Below are positions 21,580 through 30,113 of a DNA stretch of 64,000 nucleotides, piece by piece; within the stretch, counting starts at the first letter, position 1; every line of letters begins with the position of its first letter. Source of the DNA: Halostella pelagica (GTDB taxonomy: Archaea; Halobacteriota; Halobacteria; Halobacteriales; Natronoarchaeaceae); contig CP040678.1 of NCBI GenBank assembly GCA_005954745.1, positions 1,426,001 to 1,490,000 on the forward strand, in the 5' to 3' direction. The position numbers and the translations under genes were made by a program. The notes beneath the pieces are model-generated. The model saw only the letters and a program-made list of their open reading frames with translations. It was not told where the DNA came from and ran no database searches.

Positions 21580-21972
21580 GTGTCTGACACCACTACATCC
21601 GAGGCCGAACGATTACTCACGAGCGAGCCATTGATGGCGCATCTCGCAACGAGCGTCGACGACCGCCCGCACGTCGCTCCCCTCTGGTACGTCTACGACG
21701 ACGGCGTCGTCGAGATCGTGACGACCGGTCGGAAGTTAGCGAACGTCCGAGAAAACCCGCGCGTCGCGCTCTCGGTGCAGAAAGACGAAGACGGAGACCC
21801 TCACTGGATGGTGACGCTACGCGGGACGGCAACGGTGGTCGAAGACGAGGACGCGTTCCGCGAGACCAACCGCCGAATAAACGCGAAATACGGCGTCGCC
21901 GAGGACGCACACGCTGAAAACACACTGGTTTGGATCGACGTCGGGTCAGTGAACTACCGGACGTACGACTGA
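21580..21972 (+). CDS. Pyridoxamine 5'-phosphate oxidase-fold (FMN or F420) protein
   Basis: 130 residues from GTG 21580 (second residues SDTTTSEAERLL). The split-barrel pattern MAHLATSVDDRPHVAPLWYVYDDG...VEIVTTGRKLANVRENPRVAL is that of the PNPOx-like family, many haloarchaeal members of which bind FMN, F420 or heme. No pyridoxine genes are adjacent. Likely a small cytosolic flavo- or deazaflavo-oxidoreductase. Confidence 0.88.
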   Translation: MSDTTTSEAERLLTSEPLMAHLATSVDDRPHVAPLWYVYDDGVVEIVTTGRKLANVRENPRVALSVQKDEDGDPHWMVTLRGTATVVEDEDAFRETNRRINAKYGVAEDAHAENTLVWIDVGSVNYRTYD

Positions 21973-22220
21973 CCCCGGGACGCCAGGAAACAGGGTTGCG
22001 GTTGAGAGCGCCACACCGCCAAGGACGGGATGTGGGAGAAGGGATCCATCTTCGTCCGCAATTACCCAGGCCGGATTCGTCACCGTCGTCGCGAAATGTA
22101 GGACGGTCTTCTCTCTGCCGTGTTTACAGTGGTGCTGTCGCGGTAACAGAGTCAGACCCGAAAGCGATCACGCACGTTACACTGGCGTATAAACCCGTGT
22201 ACGAAGATATCTTCTTATGG

Positions 22221-23771
22221 ATGGTCGAGTTCAAGTTGCTTGCTCACGACCTGGGTCGGATGCTTCAGGCGCTGTCGCTCATGATGGCGGCCACTGTCGT
22301 CGTCGCCCTCATCTGGCGAGAGTTCTACGCGGTCCCGGCCCTGATCATTTCCGGCCTCATCCCGCTGGCAATCGGGAGTTCCCTCACCAGTTACTTCGGC
22401 GGTACGGTAGAGGTCGGAAAGCTCCACGGCATGATGATCGCAGCGTCGGGATGGTTCCTCGTCGCGGTATTCGGTAGCCTTCCGTTTTACCTGGTCGCCT
22501 GGACGATCCACCTGGACCCGGCTCTTCTGAACGCACCCGACCTCACTGGGCGGGCCGCGAGTACGGTCGGGGCCTTCCGCGATCCTCTCAACGCCTTCTT
22601 CGAGAGTATGAGCGGGTTCACCGGGACTGGACTGACGATGACCGACGACGAGTCGTCGCTCCCGCGGTCGCTGCAGTGGTGGCGGTCGTTCATCGAGTGG
22701 ATCGGCGGCGTCGGCGTCATCGTTCTCACCACGGCTATCCTCGCCCGGCCCGGGAGCGGATCGCTCACACTCTACGAGAGCGAGGCACGCGAGGAGAAGA
22801 TCCATCCGAGCATCATCTCGACCGTGCGGACGATCTGGTGGATCTTCCTCCTGTTTACGTTCCTCTCGATCACGCTGCTGTGGCTTGCCGGGATGCCCGC
22901 GTGGGATGCGATCAACCATGGGATGACCGGTCTCTCGACCGGCGGGTTTTCGATCACGGACAACTCGATCGCCACGTACGACAGCCCGCTCATCGACTTC
23001 GCGCTGTTTCCGGTGATGATCCTGGGGGGAATCGCCTTCCCCGTTCACTACCTGATTCTACAGGGGCAACTACGGAACTTTTACACCGACTTGCAGACCC
23101 GCTGGTTTTTCGGGTTCCTCGCAGTCGGTTCCGCGGCCGTCACGTGGCTGTTGAACAGGCAAGACACCTATGAGTCGACGTTCGCCGCGTTTCGCTACGG
23201 GGCCTTCCAGTTCGTCTCGGCGCTTTCGTGTACCGGGTTCCAGACGGCCGGCAGCCTCGGGCCGAAGTGGCCGACTGAGGCGCAACTGGCCATCGCGTTC
23301 GCGATGTCGATCGGGGCGGCCGCGGGGTCGACGGTCGGGGGGATCAAGCTCATCCGCGTCGCGACGTTCACCAAGGGGACGCTGTATCGAATTCAGGGCG
23401 TGTTCGTCCCGGACACCGTCGTTCGCCGGTTCAGGCTCGACGGCCGGAAGCTCGACGACGCGGAGGCCGCCCGCGAGATCGAGGAGGCGGCCATCATCTC
23501 CTTCCTCTGGGTGGTCTTCCTCTCGGTGAGTACGCTCGTCCTGCTTCTCGTGTTGCCCATCGAACCGGGGGAGTTCACGCTCGAGAACGTCATATTCGAG
23601 GTGACCAGCGCCCAGGGCAACGTCGGCCTCTCCTCGGGTATCACCGGTCCAGACATGCCGACGCCTGCGAAGGTGATCTTCCTGTTTAACATGTGGATCG
23701 GGCGCCTGGAGATCATCCCGGTGCTCGTCCTGCTTCGGGGTCTCTTCCAGAAGTTCAACGTGTACGAATGA
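22221..23771 (+). CDS. trkH: Trk-type potassium uptake channel subunit
   Basis: 516 residues from ATG 22221 (MVEFKLLAHDLGRML); a GTATAAACC box about 30 bases upstream supports a leaderless start there, and the long frame upstream is not homologous. Four selectivity-filter loops are visible: SGFTGTGLTM, TGLSTGGFSI, SCTGFQTAGS and QGNVGLSSG, each with the filter glycine, within ten or more membrane helices. Imports K+, the main compatible solute of haloarchaea. First gene of a trkH, small membrane protein, trkA cluster. Confidence 0.95.
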   Translation: MVEFKLLAHDLGRMLQALSLMMAATVVVALIWREFYAVPALIISGLIPLAIGSSLTSYFGGTVEVGKLHGMMIAASGWFLVAVFGSLPFYLVAWTIHLDPALLNAPDLTGRAASTVGAFRDPLNAFFESMSGFTGTGLTMTDDESSLPRSLQWWRSFIEWIGGVGVIVLTTAILARPGSGSLTLYESEAREEKIHPSIISTVRTIWWIFLLFTFLSITLLWLAGMPAWDAINHGMTGLSTGGFSITDNSIATYDSPLIDFALFPVMILGGIAFPVHYLILQGQLRNFYTDLQTRWFFGFLAVGSAAVTWLLNRQDTYESTFAAFRYGAFQFVSALSCTGFQTAGSLGPKWPTEAQLAIAFAMSIGAAAGSTVGGIKLIRVATFTKGTLYRIQGVFVPDTVVRRFRLDGRKLDDAEAAREIEEAAIISFLWVVFLSVSTLVLLLVLPIEPGEFTLENVIFEVTSAQGNVGLSSGITGPDMPTPAKVIFLFNMWIGRLEIIPVLVLLRGLFQKFNVYE

Positions 23772-23980
23772 ATCCAGAACAGATACCGTTCGTCCGTTTC
23801 GCGGCTCGCTTCGGCGTCGAGGACCGCGTGCTCGCGGCGTTCATGCTGGCCGGGCCGCTGGTCGTCTCCTCGCTCGCACTGCTCGGCCGGTCGGCGGTCA
23901 CTTCCGTCCTCGCGGGAGCGTACGTGGGGCTGTTCGTCCTCTACGTCGCGTATCGGGGGGTCGCCACGGACGGGGAGTGA
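23768..23980 (+). CDS. Small two-helix membrane protein in the trk operon
   Basis: 70 residues; ATG overlaps the trkH stop (ATGA), so translation is coupled. Charged N-terminus (FVRFAARFGVEDRV) then two hydrophobic helices (FMLAGPLVVSSLALLG and VLAGAYVGLFVLYVAYRG). The position between trkH and trkA suggests an accessory subunit of the K+ transporter, but this is inference from context only. Confidence 0.8.
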   Translation: MNPEQIPFVRFAARFGVEDRVLAAFMLAGPLVVSSLALLGRSAVTSVLAGAYVGLFVLYVAYRGVATDGE

Positions 23981-24026
23981 TCCACCGCCCCCGGAACTTT
24001 GGAGGATGGCCGTCGTAGCTCGTCCG

Positions 24027-24701
24027 ATGTACATAATCATCGTCGGAGCGGGTCGGATCGGCACGCCGCTGATCGATCTCGCGACGGGCTCCGGACACGA
24101 AGTCGTCGTGATCGAGAGCGATGAGGTCGCCGCGGACCGCATCGCTGACGAGTACGACTGCATCGTCATCAACGCAGACGCCACGAGGATGAGCACGCTC
24201 GACGATGCCGACGTCGACGAGGCCGACGCGCTCATCTCGACCACGGACCGCGACGCGACAAACGTCATGGTCTGCCTGCTGGCGAAAAAGCGCGAAGTGC
24301 CGGCCGTCGTCTCGGTCGTCCACGACCCAGACCACATGGACCTGTTCAAGGAGATCGGGATCAGCACGATGGAGAACCCGTCGCGGCTCATCGCCGAACA
24401 CCTCTTCCGGTCGGTCGTCCGCCCCTCTATCGTTGACTACATGCGCATCGGCGAGGCGGCAGAGGTGTTCGAGATCACGATCGACGAGGATGCCCCCATC
24501 GCGGGGAAGACGATCCGCGAGGCCGCGGCCGACGGCACGTTGCAGGGCGAAGTGCTCATCGTCGCCGTCGAGCGCGGCGAGGGCGAACCGGTGACGCCGC
24601 AGGGTAACACCCCGCTCCGGCCGGGCGACCTCCTGACCGTGTACTCGGCGGAAGGGGCAACGCCGGACGTGACGGACATCTTCGGCCACTACGAGGACTA
24701 A
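24027..24701 (+). CDS. trkA: TrkA-type RCK (K+ uptake regulatory) protein
   Basis: 224 residues from ATG 24027 (MYIIIVGAGRIG). RCK_N Rossmann fold with GAGRIG for NAD(H)/ATP, acidic IES at the end of strand two, then RCK_C from about residue 140 (FEITIDEDAPIAGKTIREAA, LRPGDLLTVYS). A single RCK pair is normal for archaeal TrkA. Should gate the adjacent TrkH channel in response to nucleotides; RCK_C domains can also bind c-di-AMP. Confidence 0.93.
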   Translation: MYIIIVGAGRIGTPLIDLATGSGHEVVVIESDEVAADRIADEYDCIVINADATRMSTLDDADVDEADALISTTDRDATNVMVCLLAKKREVPAVVSVVHDPDHMDLFKEIGISTMENPSRLIAEHLFRSVVRPSIVDYMRIGEAAEVFEITIDEDAPIAGKTIREAAADGTLQGEVLIVAVERGEGEPVTPQGNTPLRPGDLLTVYSAEGATPDVTDIFGHYED

Positions 24702-24822
24702 GAATCGGAGTGACGGTGGGAGGCTTCGTACTTTGCTAGTATCGCGATTTTCGCGCCGGGCAGGAGACCGTGCTGTCGGTAGAACGGATTAGGAACGGAG
24801 CGCTCCCGGCGATGTTTCCTCA

Positions 24823-24874
24823 TACGGATTGTTGTAACGATTTACCGGTCATCGCCGGTGCGGGTCGGCGATGA
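24823..24874. repeat. Truncated copy of palindromic repeat family 2
   Basis: GATTGTTGTAACGATTTACCGG followed by a hairpin TCATCGCC...GGCGATGA resembles the left half of the elements at 29066 and 58365 (GACTGTTGTAACTGTGTACCG then a hairpin ending in CGGCGA). It abuts the end of the permease remnant. Confidence 0.45.
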
Positions 24875-24992
24875 CGAACGAGATGATAGCGCTGCTTCCC
24901 ACCACGGCCACCGCCTGGCCGGACAACGAGAAGATCCCCGCCGCGATCATCGTGCCTAGCCCAGCGCAAAGGCAACCTAGAAACCCAATGTC
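24849..24992 (-). pseudogene. Fragment of an amino acid/polyamine (APC) permease
   Basis: The minus frame reads about 47 codons, including AGLGTMIAAGIFSLSGQAVA and VGSSAIISFVIA, the unmistakable first-helix signature of APC-family transporters (GxGxxIGxGIF...G). Everything downstream of helix 1-2 is missing: the frame hits a stop directly after DPHRR. Upstream codons do not form a normal N-terminus. A decayed transporter gene, truncated where the repeat begins. Confidence 0.7.
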
Positions 24993-25310
24993 CGGGTGTG
25001 TTCGACCATATACGCCGTTCAACAGCCACTCTGGTAAACGTCTGTGACAGCACGAGCGCATTTCGATTCTTCAGCACGGAGAGTGCAGGACATACTGAAT
25101 TACCGTAACCAGATGGACTGAAAAACTGGTTCGTGTATGCGGACCCGTCGAGGGGCGAACGTAACCCCTTCAACGAAGCCAATACCTACTGGTACTCATT
25201 CCTTTCGGGTTATTGAGGATACAATAATGATACCGAATTGGTGAATATCGAGCATGGACTAATCAATCATCACCCATACGTATTTGCCTGCAGATGTCCT
25301 TTCACATAAC

Positions 25311-25523
25311 ATGAACGTCCCCTCTAGGCACTGGTCTTCGGAGGTTCGCCAACTACTTTTCATCGGGTTCGGGGGAGTCATGGCGGTTGCTTTGTCGTAT
25401 GATTACGTGACAACAGAAGGGGAATCAGACATGTTTTTTGTTATCATCGGAGCCGGTCTGTTACTTGCAATGCTGGTGATTGTCCCTGTACTACTGGTTA
25501 ACCGCAGGCAAGGTTCGGACTGA
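25311..25523 (+). CDS. Small two-helix membrane protein
   Basis: 70 residues from ATG 25311 (MNVPSRHWSSEVRQLLF). Two hydrophobic helices: LLFIGFGGVMAVALSY and FFVIIGAGLLLAMLVIVPVLLV, then a short basic tail. Codon usage is less GC-biased than neighbours, compatible with recent transfer or weak expression. Not recognised. Confidence 0.6.
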   Translation: MNVPSRHWSSEVRQLLFIGFGGVMAVALSYDYVTTEGESDMFFVIIGAGLLLAMLVIVPVLLVNRRQGSD

Positions 25524-25799
25524 TAAGTTCGCACGTGTAGTGAGTACACGATTCACGCTAAACCGGCTGCATAACTCCATGAGACGTAGCCGCTACTACT
25601 GGCGATGATTCTGTTACGGACCTTTTCCGGCTTTCTTCATCGAAACCAGTTCGGGACGGACTAGCAGTGGTTGTGAGTCGGGTTCCAGTATCGTTTGCCG
25701 ACCGAACCGTGACGTATTCACAACGAAAAAGCGTCTCGGAGAACTGTTTTCTCCTAATAGGAACCCATCAGCAATGCTAAGAAAGGTTAATATATGGTA

Positions 25800-25977
25800 T
25801 GGGGTCGGAGGGATTTGAACCCCCGATCGACTGATATCTCCGGCGCGCCTCGGTACCCCAGAGGGTCGTCAACGCGACCGATGATCAGTCGGTCGCTCGG
25901 TATATCAGTCTGGGATGTCGTCACCGGGCGCTGAAACCTCTGGAGTCAGTCGCCATTCCGGGCTTGGCCACGACCCC
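25800..25977 (-). tRNA. tRNA-Trp (anticodon CCA) with intron
   Basis: 178 bases. Exon 1 (25977-25940) starts GGGGTCG and ends CTCCAG through position 37; exon 2 (25835-25800) is ATCAGT...CGACCCCA. Acceptor GGGGTCG/CGACCCC, anticodon stem ACTGA/TCAGT and T arm GGGGG/CCCTC (two G-T) all pair. The intron (25939-25836, 104 bases) sits after position 37. CCA is not encoded. Confidence 0.93.
25836..25939 (-). ncRNA. tRNA-Trp intron, box C/D guide RNA-like
   Basis: In Haloferax volcanii the intron of pre-tRNA-Trp acts as a C/D RNA directing 2'-O-methylation of C34 and U39. Here the 104-base intron has the same size and place, with box C-like GTGACGA, CTGA boxes and CCTCTGGGG-type sequence complementary to the anticodon region CTCCAGAGG. 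Function is inferred by homology of position and motifs. Confidence 0.72.
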
Positions 25978-26038
25978 GCGATAGTCGATTGGTCGGAGTT
26001 TCGTAAAGTGGTTTCGATTCAAGACCGAGCGCAGGCGG

Positions 26039-26263
26039 TTACTCCCGGTCAGTTTCGGCCCAGTCGCAGTCCTGGCACTTGTAGCCAGTGACGAACTCGG
26101 TAACGGTCGGCATGTAACCGACTTGAAGCACGTCCTCGCCGCAGTTCGGACACTCGCGGTCCGCATCCGTTATCGCCTCCGCTTCCATGATATCCTCGCC
26201 TTCGATCATCTCGGCCAGTGACTCGGCCGTGACCATACGACCTTGCACGACGCGGTTGCTCAT
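26039..26263 (-). CDS. Small zinc-ribbon protein (DUF5795-like)
   Basis: 74 residues from ATG 26263 (MSNRVVQGRMVTAESLAEMI). A two-knuckle zinc ribbon, ECPNCG near residue 42 and KCQDCDW near residue 68, surrounds VLQVGYMPTVTEFVTGY. I believe this is the haloarchaeal DUF5795 family, often beside the membrane protein that follows on this strand; no biochemical role is known to me. Confidence 0.82.
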   Translation of the reverse strand: MSNRVVQGRMVTAESLAEMIEGEDIMEAEAITDADRECPNCGEDVLQVGYMPTVTEFVTGYKCQDCDWAETDRE

Positions 26264-26301
26264 ACGCGAAGAAGTCGGTCGGGGGAAGTAAGCGTTCGCT
26301 T

Positions 26302-27183
26302 CTACAGCCACGGGGCGCGTCCCTCGGCCGATATCGGCGCGTCGACGGACTGGACAGCCTCGTCGGAGTCCTCGGCGTCCTGTCCTCCGTCGGGCAGGGC
26401 GCGGTCGGGGGCCGAGTCGCGATGTCTCGCGTGGGTACTATCTTCGCGGACCGTCGCCGTTCCGCTGGGGTCGAACGCGAACAGCGCGGTCACGGCGAGG
26501 ACGGCGAGCGGCGCGCGTCCGAACGGCATACCGAGCAACGACAGCGGCAGGAGACCGAGCGCGACGGCGCTGCCGAACCTGAAGCGGTCGATGTCGACGT
26601 GTTCGCGCAGCGTCGGAGCGAGCAGAGCAACGAGGAACGCGAAGCCGACACCGACGCCCGCCGAGGCGACCGCTCGCAGGACTAACGCGGCGTCGGGCAC
26701 CAGTACGAGTTCGGCACCGGCGGGGTCGAGACTGCCGATGAGTCCCAGGCCGACGATGACCGCCGGCCGAGGGAGGTACTCACCGATTCGCGCGCTCGCG
26801 GTCTGGGCCGCGACGGCCGCGATGACCAGCGCCGCGAAGCGCTCGAACAGTTCGAGGTTTAGCAGACTCTGTATCGTCGGAGCGAGTGCCGCTTCGACGG
26901 CCGCGACGACGAGCAACACCGCGCCGACGAGCAGAACAGTTCGAGCCTGCTCCCGCGGCGTTCCGTCCATTTCCGCGAGGATGACAGCGACCGTTGCGCT
27001 CCCGCCGAACACCAGCAGGCCGACCTGCAGGATGCCCGCCGTGGTGTCCAGTGCGCCGGCGAGAACCAGCGCGGGGAATATGCCGTCGACCAGCGGCAGA
27101 CACATGATGGTCGCGAGTAGCTTGGTCGCATCGCTCAGCCGTTCTTCGAGGCCGAGTGCGATCTGCTCTCGGGACGTAGTCAT
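26302..27183 (-). CDS. Multi-helix membrane protein (DUF5794-like)
   Basis: 293 residues. About eight hydrophobic segments between residues 20 and 235 (for example LLATIMCLPLVDGIFPALVL and LLPLSLLGMPFGRAPLAVLA), then a charged, disordered C-terminal tail of 55 residues. Probably the haloarchaeal DUF5794 family. Lies 39 bases upstream of the zinc-ribbon gene on the same strand, so they may be cotranscribed. Transport activity is conceivable but unsupported. Confidence 0.82.
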   Translation of the reverse strand: MTTSREQIALGLEERLSDATKLLATIMCLPLVDGIFPALVLAGALDTTAGILQVGLLVFGGSATVAVILAEMDGTPREQARTVLLVGAVLLVVAAVEAALAPTIQSLLNLELFERFAALVIAAVAAQTASARIGEYLPRPAVIVGLGLIGSLDPAGAELVLVPDAALVLRAVASAGVGVGFAFLVALLAPTLREHVDIDRFRFGSAVALGLLPLSLLGMPFGRAPLAVLAVTALFAFDPSGTATVREDSTHARHRDSAPDRALPDGGQDAEDSDEAVQSVDAPISAEGRAPWL

Positions 27184-27189
27184 CGCAGG

Positions 27190-27393
27190 CTAACCAGCAT
27201 GGCCGTACCCCGCGGCCGGAAGGCGGTCTGAGCCGCAGTAGTGCCCGCAGTCGACGTTCTCCCGCCACTCGATCGGGGGGAGTGTCCGCGACCGTTTAAA
27301 TGCCGTCGCCATCGCAAAGAACGAGAGGAGGGTGTCGGAGTCGGCGCTCGTCTGACCGGCGCGAGACGGTGCGATGGGACTGGCGGAGTCCAT
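27190..27393 (-). CDS. Possible small protein upstream of the membrane protein
   Basis: 67 codons from ATG 27393, with a TTATTC element about 27 bases upstream, right for a leaderless start, and ending seven bases before the next gene. One CGHYC motif and a mixed composition. No family recognised; it may simply be a leader whose internal CATTTAAACG near 27300 serves as the promoter of the membrane-protein gene. Confidence 0.35.
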   Translation of the reverse strand: MDSASPIAPSRAGQTSADSDTLLSFFAMATAFKRSRTLPPIEWRENVDCGHYCGSDRLPAAGYGHAG

Positions 27394-27545
27394 ACTCGAC
27401 TATCGAGTCGCCCGAAGAATAAGCATTGCGTGAGACGTGTATGCACGCCCCTGAGTGTCCGATTTCGGGGGATCTGACGTGCGGCTGGCTCCCACAGCGC
27501 CGGGCATCTCGCAACGTTTTTGGGCGGGGGAGCCCGACAGTTTAC

Positions 27546-29045
27546 ATGGCGAACGACGTTCCTGACGACGGCACTTTCTCCGAGAAGCTACGCGTACCGG
27601 AAGCGCTCACGTTCGACGACGTGTTGCTCCGACCGAAAGAGAGCAGCGTTGAACCGGACGAGGCGGACCTCTCGACGCGTGTCTCGACGAACGTCACCCT
27701 GAACGTCCCCGTCCTCTCGGCAGCGATGGACACCGTCACCGAGAGCGACCTGGCGATAGAGATGGCGCGCCAGGGTGGTCTCGGCGTCCTACACCGAAAC
27801 ATGGACGTCGACAAGATGGTCAGCGAGATAGTGCGCATCAAACGCGCGGACGAACTCATTATCCGGGAGGTCGTCACCGCGCGCCCCGACCAGACCGTCC
27901 GCGACGTCGACGAGATGATGAGCCGCAAGGGCGTCAGCGGAGCGCCAGTGGTAAACGACGACGACGAGGTACTCGGTATCATCAGCGGTACGGACATCCG
28001 CCCGTATCTGGAGGTCGGCGAGAGCGACGAAGTCCGCGAAGCGATGACCGACGAGGTCATCACCGCCCCGGAGGACGTCACGGCGCGCGAAGCGCTCGAA
28101 CTGATGTACGAGTACAAGATCGAGCGAGTGCCCATCGTCGACGACGAGAACCGCCTGGTCGGTCTCGTCACGATGCAGGGCATCCTCCAGCGGCGCGAGT
28201 ACGACAACGCCGCCCGCGACGAAGACGGGAAACTGATCGCCGGCGTCGCCGTCGGACCGTTCGAAACCGACCGCGCCGCGGCCGCCGACGAGGCCGGCGC
28301 AGACGTGGTTTTCATCGATTGCGCGCACGCACACAACAACAACGTGATCGAGGGTGCCGAAGAGATCAAAGAGTCCATCGACGCGGACGTGGTCGTCGGC
28401 AACGTCGGAACGCGAGAAGCCGCCGAGGCTCTCGTCGACTTCGCCGACGGTCTGAAGGTCGGTATCGGCCCGGGAAGCATCTGTACGACCCGCGTGGTCA
28501 GCGGGTCGGGTATGCCTCAGATAACGGCCGTCGCGCAGGTCGCGGACGTCGCCAGTCAGCATGACGTTCCCGTCATCGCGGACGGCGGCATCCGCTACTC
28601 GGGCGACGCGATCAAGGCTATCGCCGCCGGCGCGGACGCGGTCATGCTCGGGTCGTACTTCGCAGGTACCGACGAGGCACCCGGTCGCGTCATCACGATG
28701 AAGGGCAAAAAGTACAAGCAGTATCGCGGCATGGGGAGCGTCGGCGCGATGAAAGGCGGTGACGACGAGGAGAACCGCTACCTGAAAGAGGCCCCCGAGG
28801 ACGACGAGGAGTACGTTCCCGAGGGCGTCGAGGCCGCAACGCCGTACAAGGGAAGTCTCCAGAGCGAACTCCACCAGCTAACCGGCGGTATGCAAAGCGG
28901 GATGGGGTACGTCGGCGCGGAGACGATACCGGGGTTCAAACGGCGCTCGGAGTTCGTCCGCGTCTCCTCCGCGGGCCAGCGCGAGAGCCACGCCCACGAC
29001 GTCGTCATCACGGACGAAGCGCCGAACTACAGTCCGGACGAGTAG
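27546..29045 (+). CDS. guaB: Inosine-5'-monophosphate dehydrogenase
   Basis: 499 residues from ATG 27546 (MANDVPDDGTFSEKL); the upstream in-frame extension is Cys/Arg-rich and not homologous. Family order is intact: LTFDDVLLRP, two CBS domains (about residues 95-220), GIGPGSICTTRVVSG with catalytic Cys313, ADGGIRYSGDA and MKGKKYKQYRGMGS flap. Oxidises IMP to XMP in guanine nucleotide synthesis. A GTTTTTGGG element about 30 bases upstream suggests a leaderless message. Confidence 0.97.
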   Translation: MANDVPDDGTFSEKLRVPEALTFDDVLLRPKESSVEPDEADLSTRVSTNVTLNVPVLSAAMDTVTESDLAIEMARQGGLGVLHRNMDVDKMVSEIVRIKRADELIIREVVTARPDQTVRDVDEMMSRKGVSGAPVVNDDDEVLGIISGTDIRPYLEVGESDEVREAMTDEVITAPEDVTAREALELMYEYKIERVPIVDDENRLVGLVTMQGILQRREYDNAARDEDGKLIAGVAVGPFETDRAAAADEAGADVVFIDCAHAHNNNVIEGAEEIKESIDADVVVGNVGTREAAEALVDFADGLKVGIGPGSICTTRVVSGSGMPQITAVAQVADVASQHDVPVIADGGIRYSGDAIKAIAAGADAVMLGSYFAGTDEAPGRVITMKGKKYKQYRGMGSVGAMKGGDDEENRYLKEAPEDDEEYVPEGVEAATPYKGSLQSELHQLTGGMQSGMGYVGAETIPGFKRRSEFVRVSSAGQRESHAHDVVITDEAPNYSPDE

Positions 29046-29065
29046 GCTCAGACAACGGTCTCTCG

Positions 29066-29148
29066 TAGGGACTGTTGTACGTCTGTCCGGGAGTTGTTCG
29101 TCGACCCCGTGTCGACGAATGCCGGTACACAGTTACAACGGCCTCTAT
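29066..29148. repeat. Palindromic repeat family 2, copy 1
   Basis: 83 bases beginning TAGGGACTGTTGTAC and ending GTTACAACGGCCTCTAT, the ends being inverted repeats, with an inner hairpin CGTCGACCCCGTGTCGACG. Related to 58365-58446 and to partial copies at 24823 and 59715. Its right end overlaps the last codon of the neighbouring zinc-finger gene. Confidence 0.65.
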
Positions 29149-29267
29149 CAGTTGCCAGCCGTCACGCACCGCGGTGAACACGCCGCACTCTCTGCCGCGT
29201 TCGAACTCGGATGCGCTGTAAACTCGCGACCACAGCCCGCGCAGTCGTAGGTCTCGAAGCCCGCCAT
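29148..29267 (-). CDS. Tiny zinc-finger protein, 39 residues
   Basis: Begins MAGFETYDCAGCGREFTAH and ends AACSPRCVTAGN. The CxxC...CxxxC arrangement (CAGC at residues 9-12, CSPRC at 30-34) is that of the small haloarchaeal zinc-finger micro-proteins. ATG 29267 has GCGTATCC about 22 bases upstream, acceptable as a TATA region. The stop codon TGA falls at the edge of the palindromic repeat. Small and easily missed; function unknown. Confidence 0.75.
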   Translation of the reverse strand: MAGFETYDCAGCGREFTAHPSSNAAESAACSPRCVTAGN

Positions 29268-29458
29268 ACGTCTCGAGATACAGCAGGATACGCCAAAGAA
29301 GTTTTGACGACACTGACACGGGTCGAGCGAGCGGAAACCGCCGACCGGTCCACCTGTATCAAATCCCCGTTGATTGCCGTCCGCTGTCCGCCGACCTCCG
29401 CTCCCGGCTTCGAGAGGTTTGCTGTAGAGTTAATAGGGGCGAGCGATTGGATGGAGAA

Positions 29459-29962
29459 GTGACACCCGACGAGAGAGCGACTACGGACGGGGAGCACGGT
29501 TCTTCGGACCCGCTCGTCCGACCGAAAGGGTACGTGGAGGAGACACCAGTCATCCGCCGGATCGGCGATAGAGAACTCTATCTGGGGAACAGACTTGCGG
29601 CCGACCCCGAGGAACACGACCGCACGTTCGACTACGTCCTTTCGGCGACTACCGAGACACAGCCGCTCACGACGCATCATCGGCCCCTGACCGATGGACC
29701 CGGGAACGAGTGGGTCGTCTTCAAGTCGGCTGTCGACACTGCCCGGACGCTGTACCGTCGAGAGGGATCCGTTTTAGTCAACTGTAAAGCCGGGATATCG
29801 CGGAGTACCACGGTCATCGCGGCGGCGCTCGCGGCCGAGGAAGACCGAACGTTCCGCGACGCGCTCGCTTTCGTCCATGACGCTCGTCCGTACGCGATGC
29901 CGAACCCGGCTCTCCACGAGTTGGCGGTGGTGTATCTGGCTGCCCGGTCGGGGCCAGCGTAG
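29459..29962 (+). CDS. Dual-specificity protein phosphatase-like protein
   Basis: 167 residues from GTG 29459; an AGTTAATAG box 28 bases upstream supports a leaderless GTG. The CX5R loop is VNCKAGISRSTT (Cys109, Arg115), the cysteine-phosphatase signature, and RRIGDRELYLGNRLAADPEE matches the DSP N-terminal strand. The general-acid Asp is likely in the preceding PLTDGPGNEW segment. Dephosphorylates Ser/Thr/Tyr or another phosphoester; substrate unknown. Promoter shared with nothing obvious. Confidence 0.9.
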   Translation: MTPDERATTDGEHGSSDPLVRPKGYVEETPVIRRIGDRELYLGNRLAADPEEHDRTFDYVLSATTETQPLTTHHRPLTDGPGNEWVVFKSAVDTARTLYRREGSVLVNCKAGISRSTTVIAAALAAEEDRTFRDALAFVHDARPYAMPNPALHELAVVYLAARSGPA

Positions 29963-30113
29963 TCGAACGGCCCGTTCCAGTCACGGAATTCTCCGCGGCA
30001 CGTCCGTCCTGACCGATCTCGTTGGGTCCCGGCTGACGGCGGCAGCAAGTTCGGAACCGGACGATTGATCACGATAACAGTTAACAACACACACTGCGAA
30101 GTGAAAACACGCC

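Larger units (their letters stand above)
24702..25310. other. Long intergenic region with degenerate remnants
   Basis: 609 bases holding the permease fragment and truncated palindromic repeat described separately (24823-24992). The remainder is lower in GC than its neighbours with no intact gene; AT-rich bases before 25311 probably hold the promoter of the small membrane protein. Confidence 0.6.

Noticed and set aside
21930-22220. N-terminal extension of TrkH
   Set aside because: Contains the TATA box of the leaderless transcript and no homology to TrkH; start at 22221 preferred.
25921-26166. 81-codon minus ORF over the tRNA-Trp 5' end
   Set aside because: Overlaps a tRNA exon and the zinc-ribbon gene; no supporting motif.
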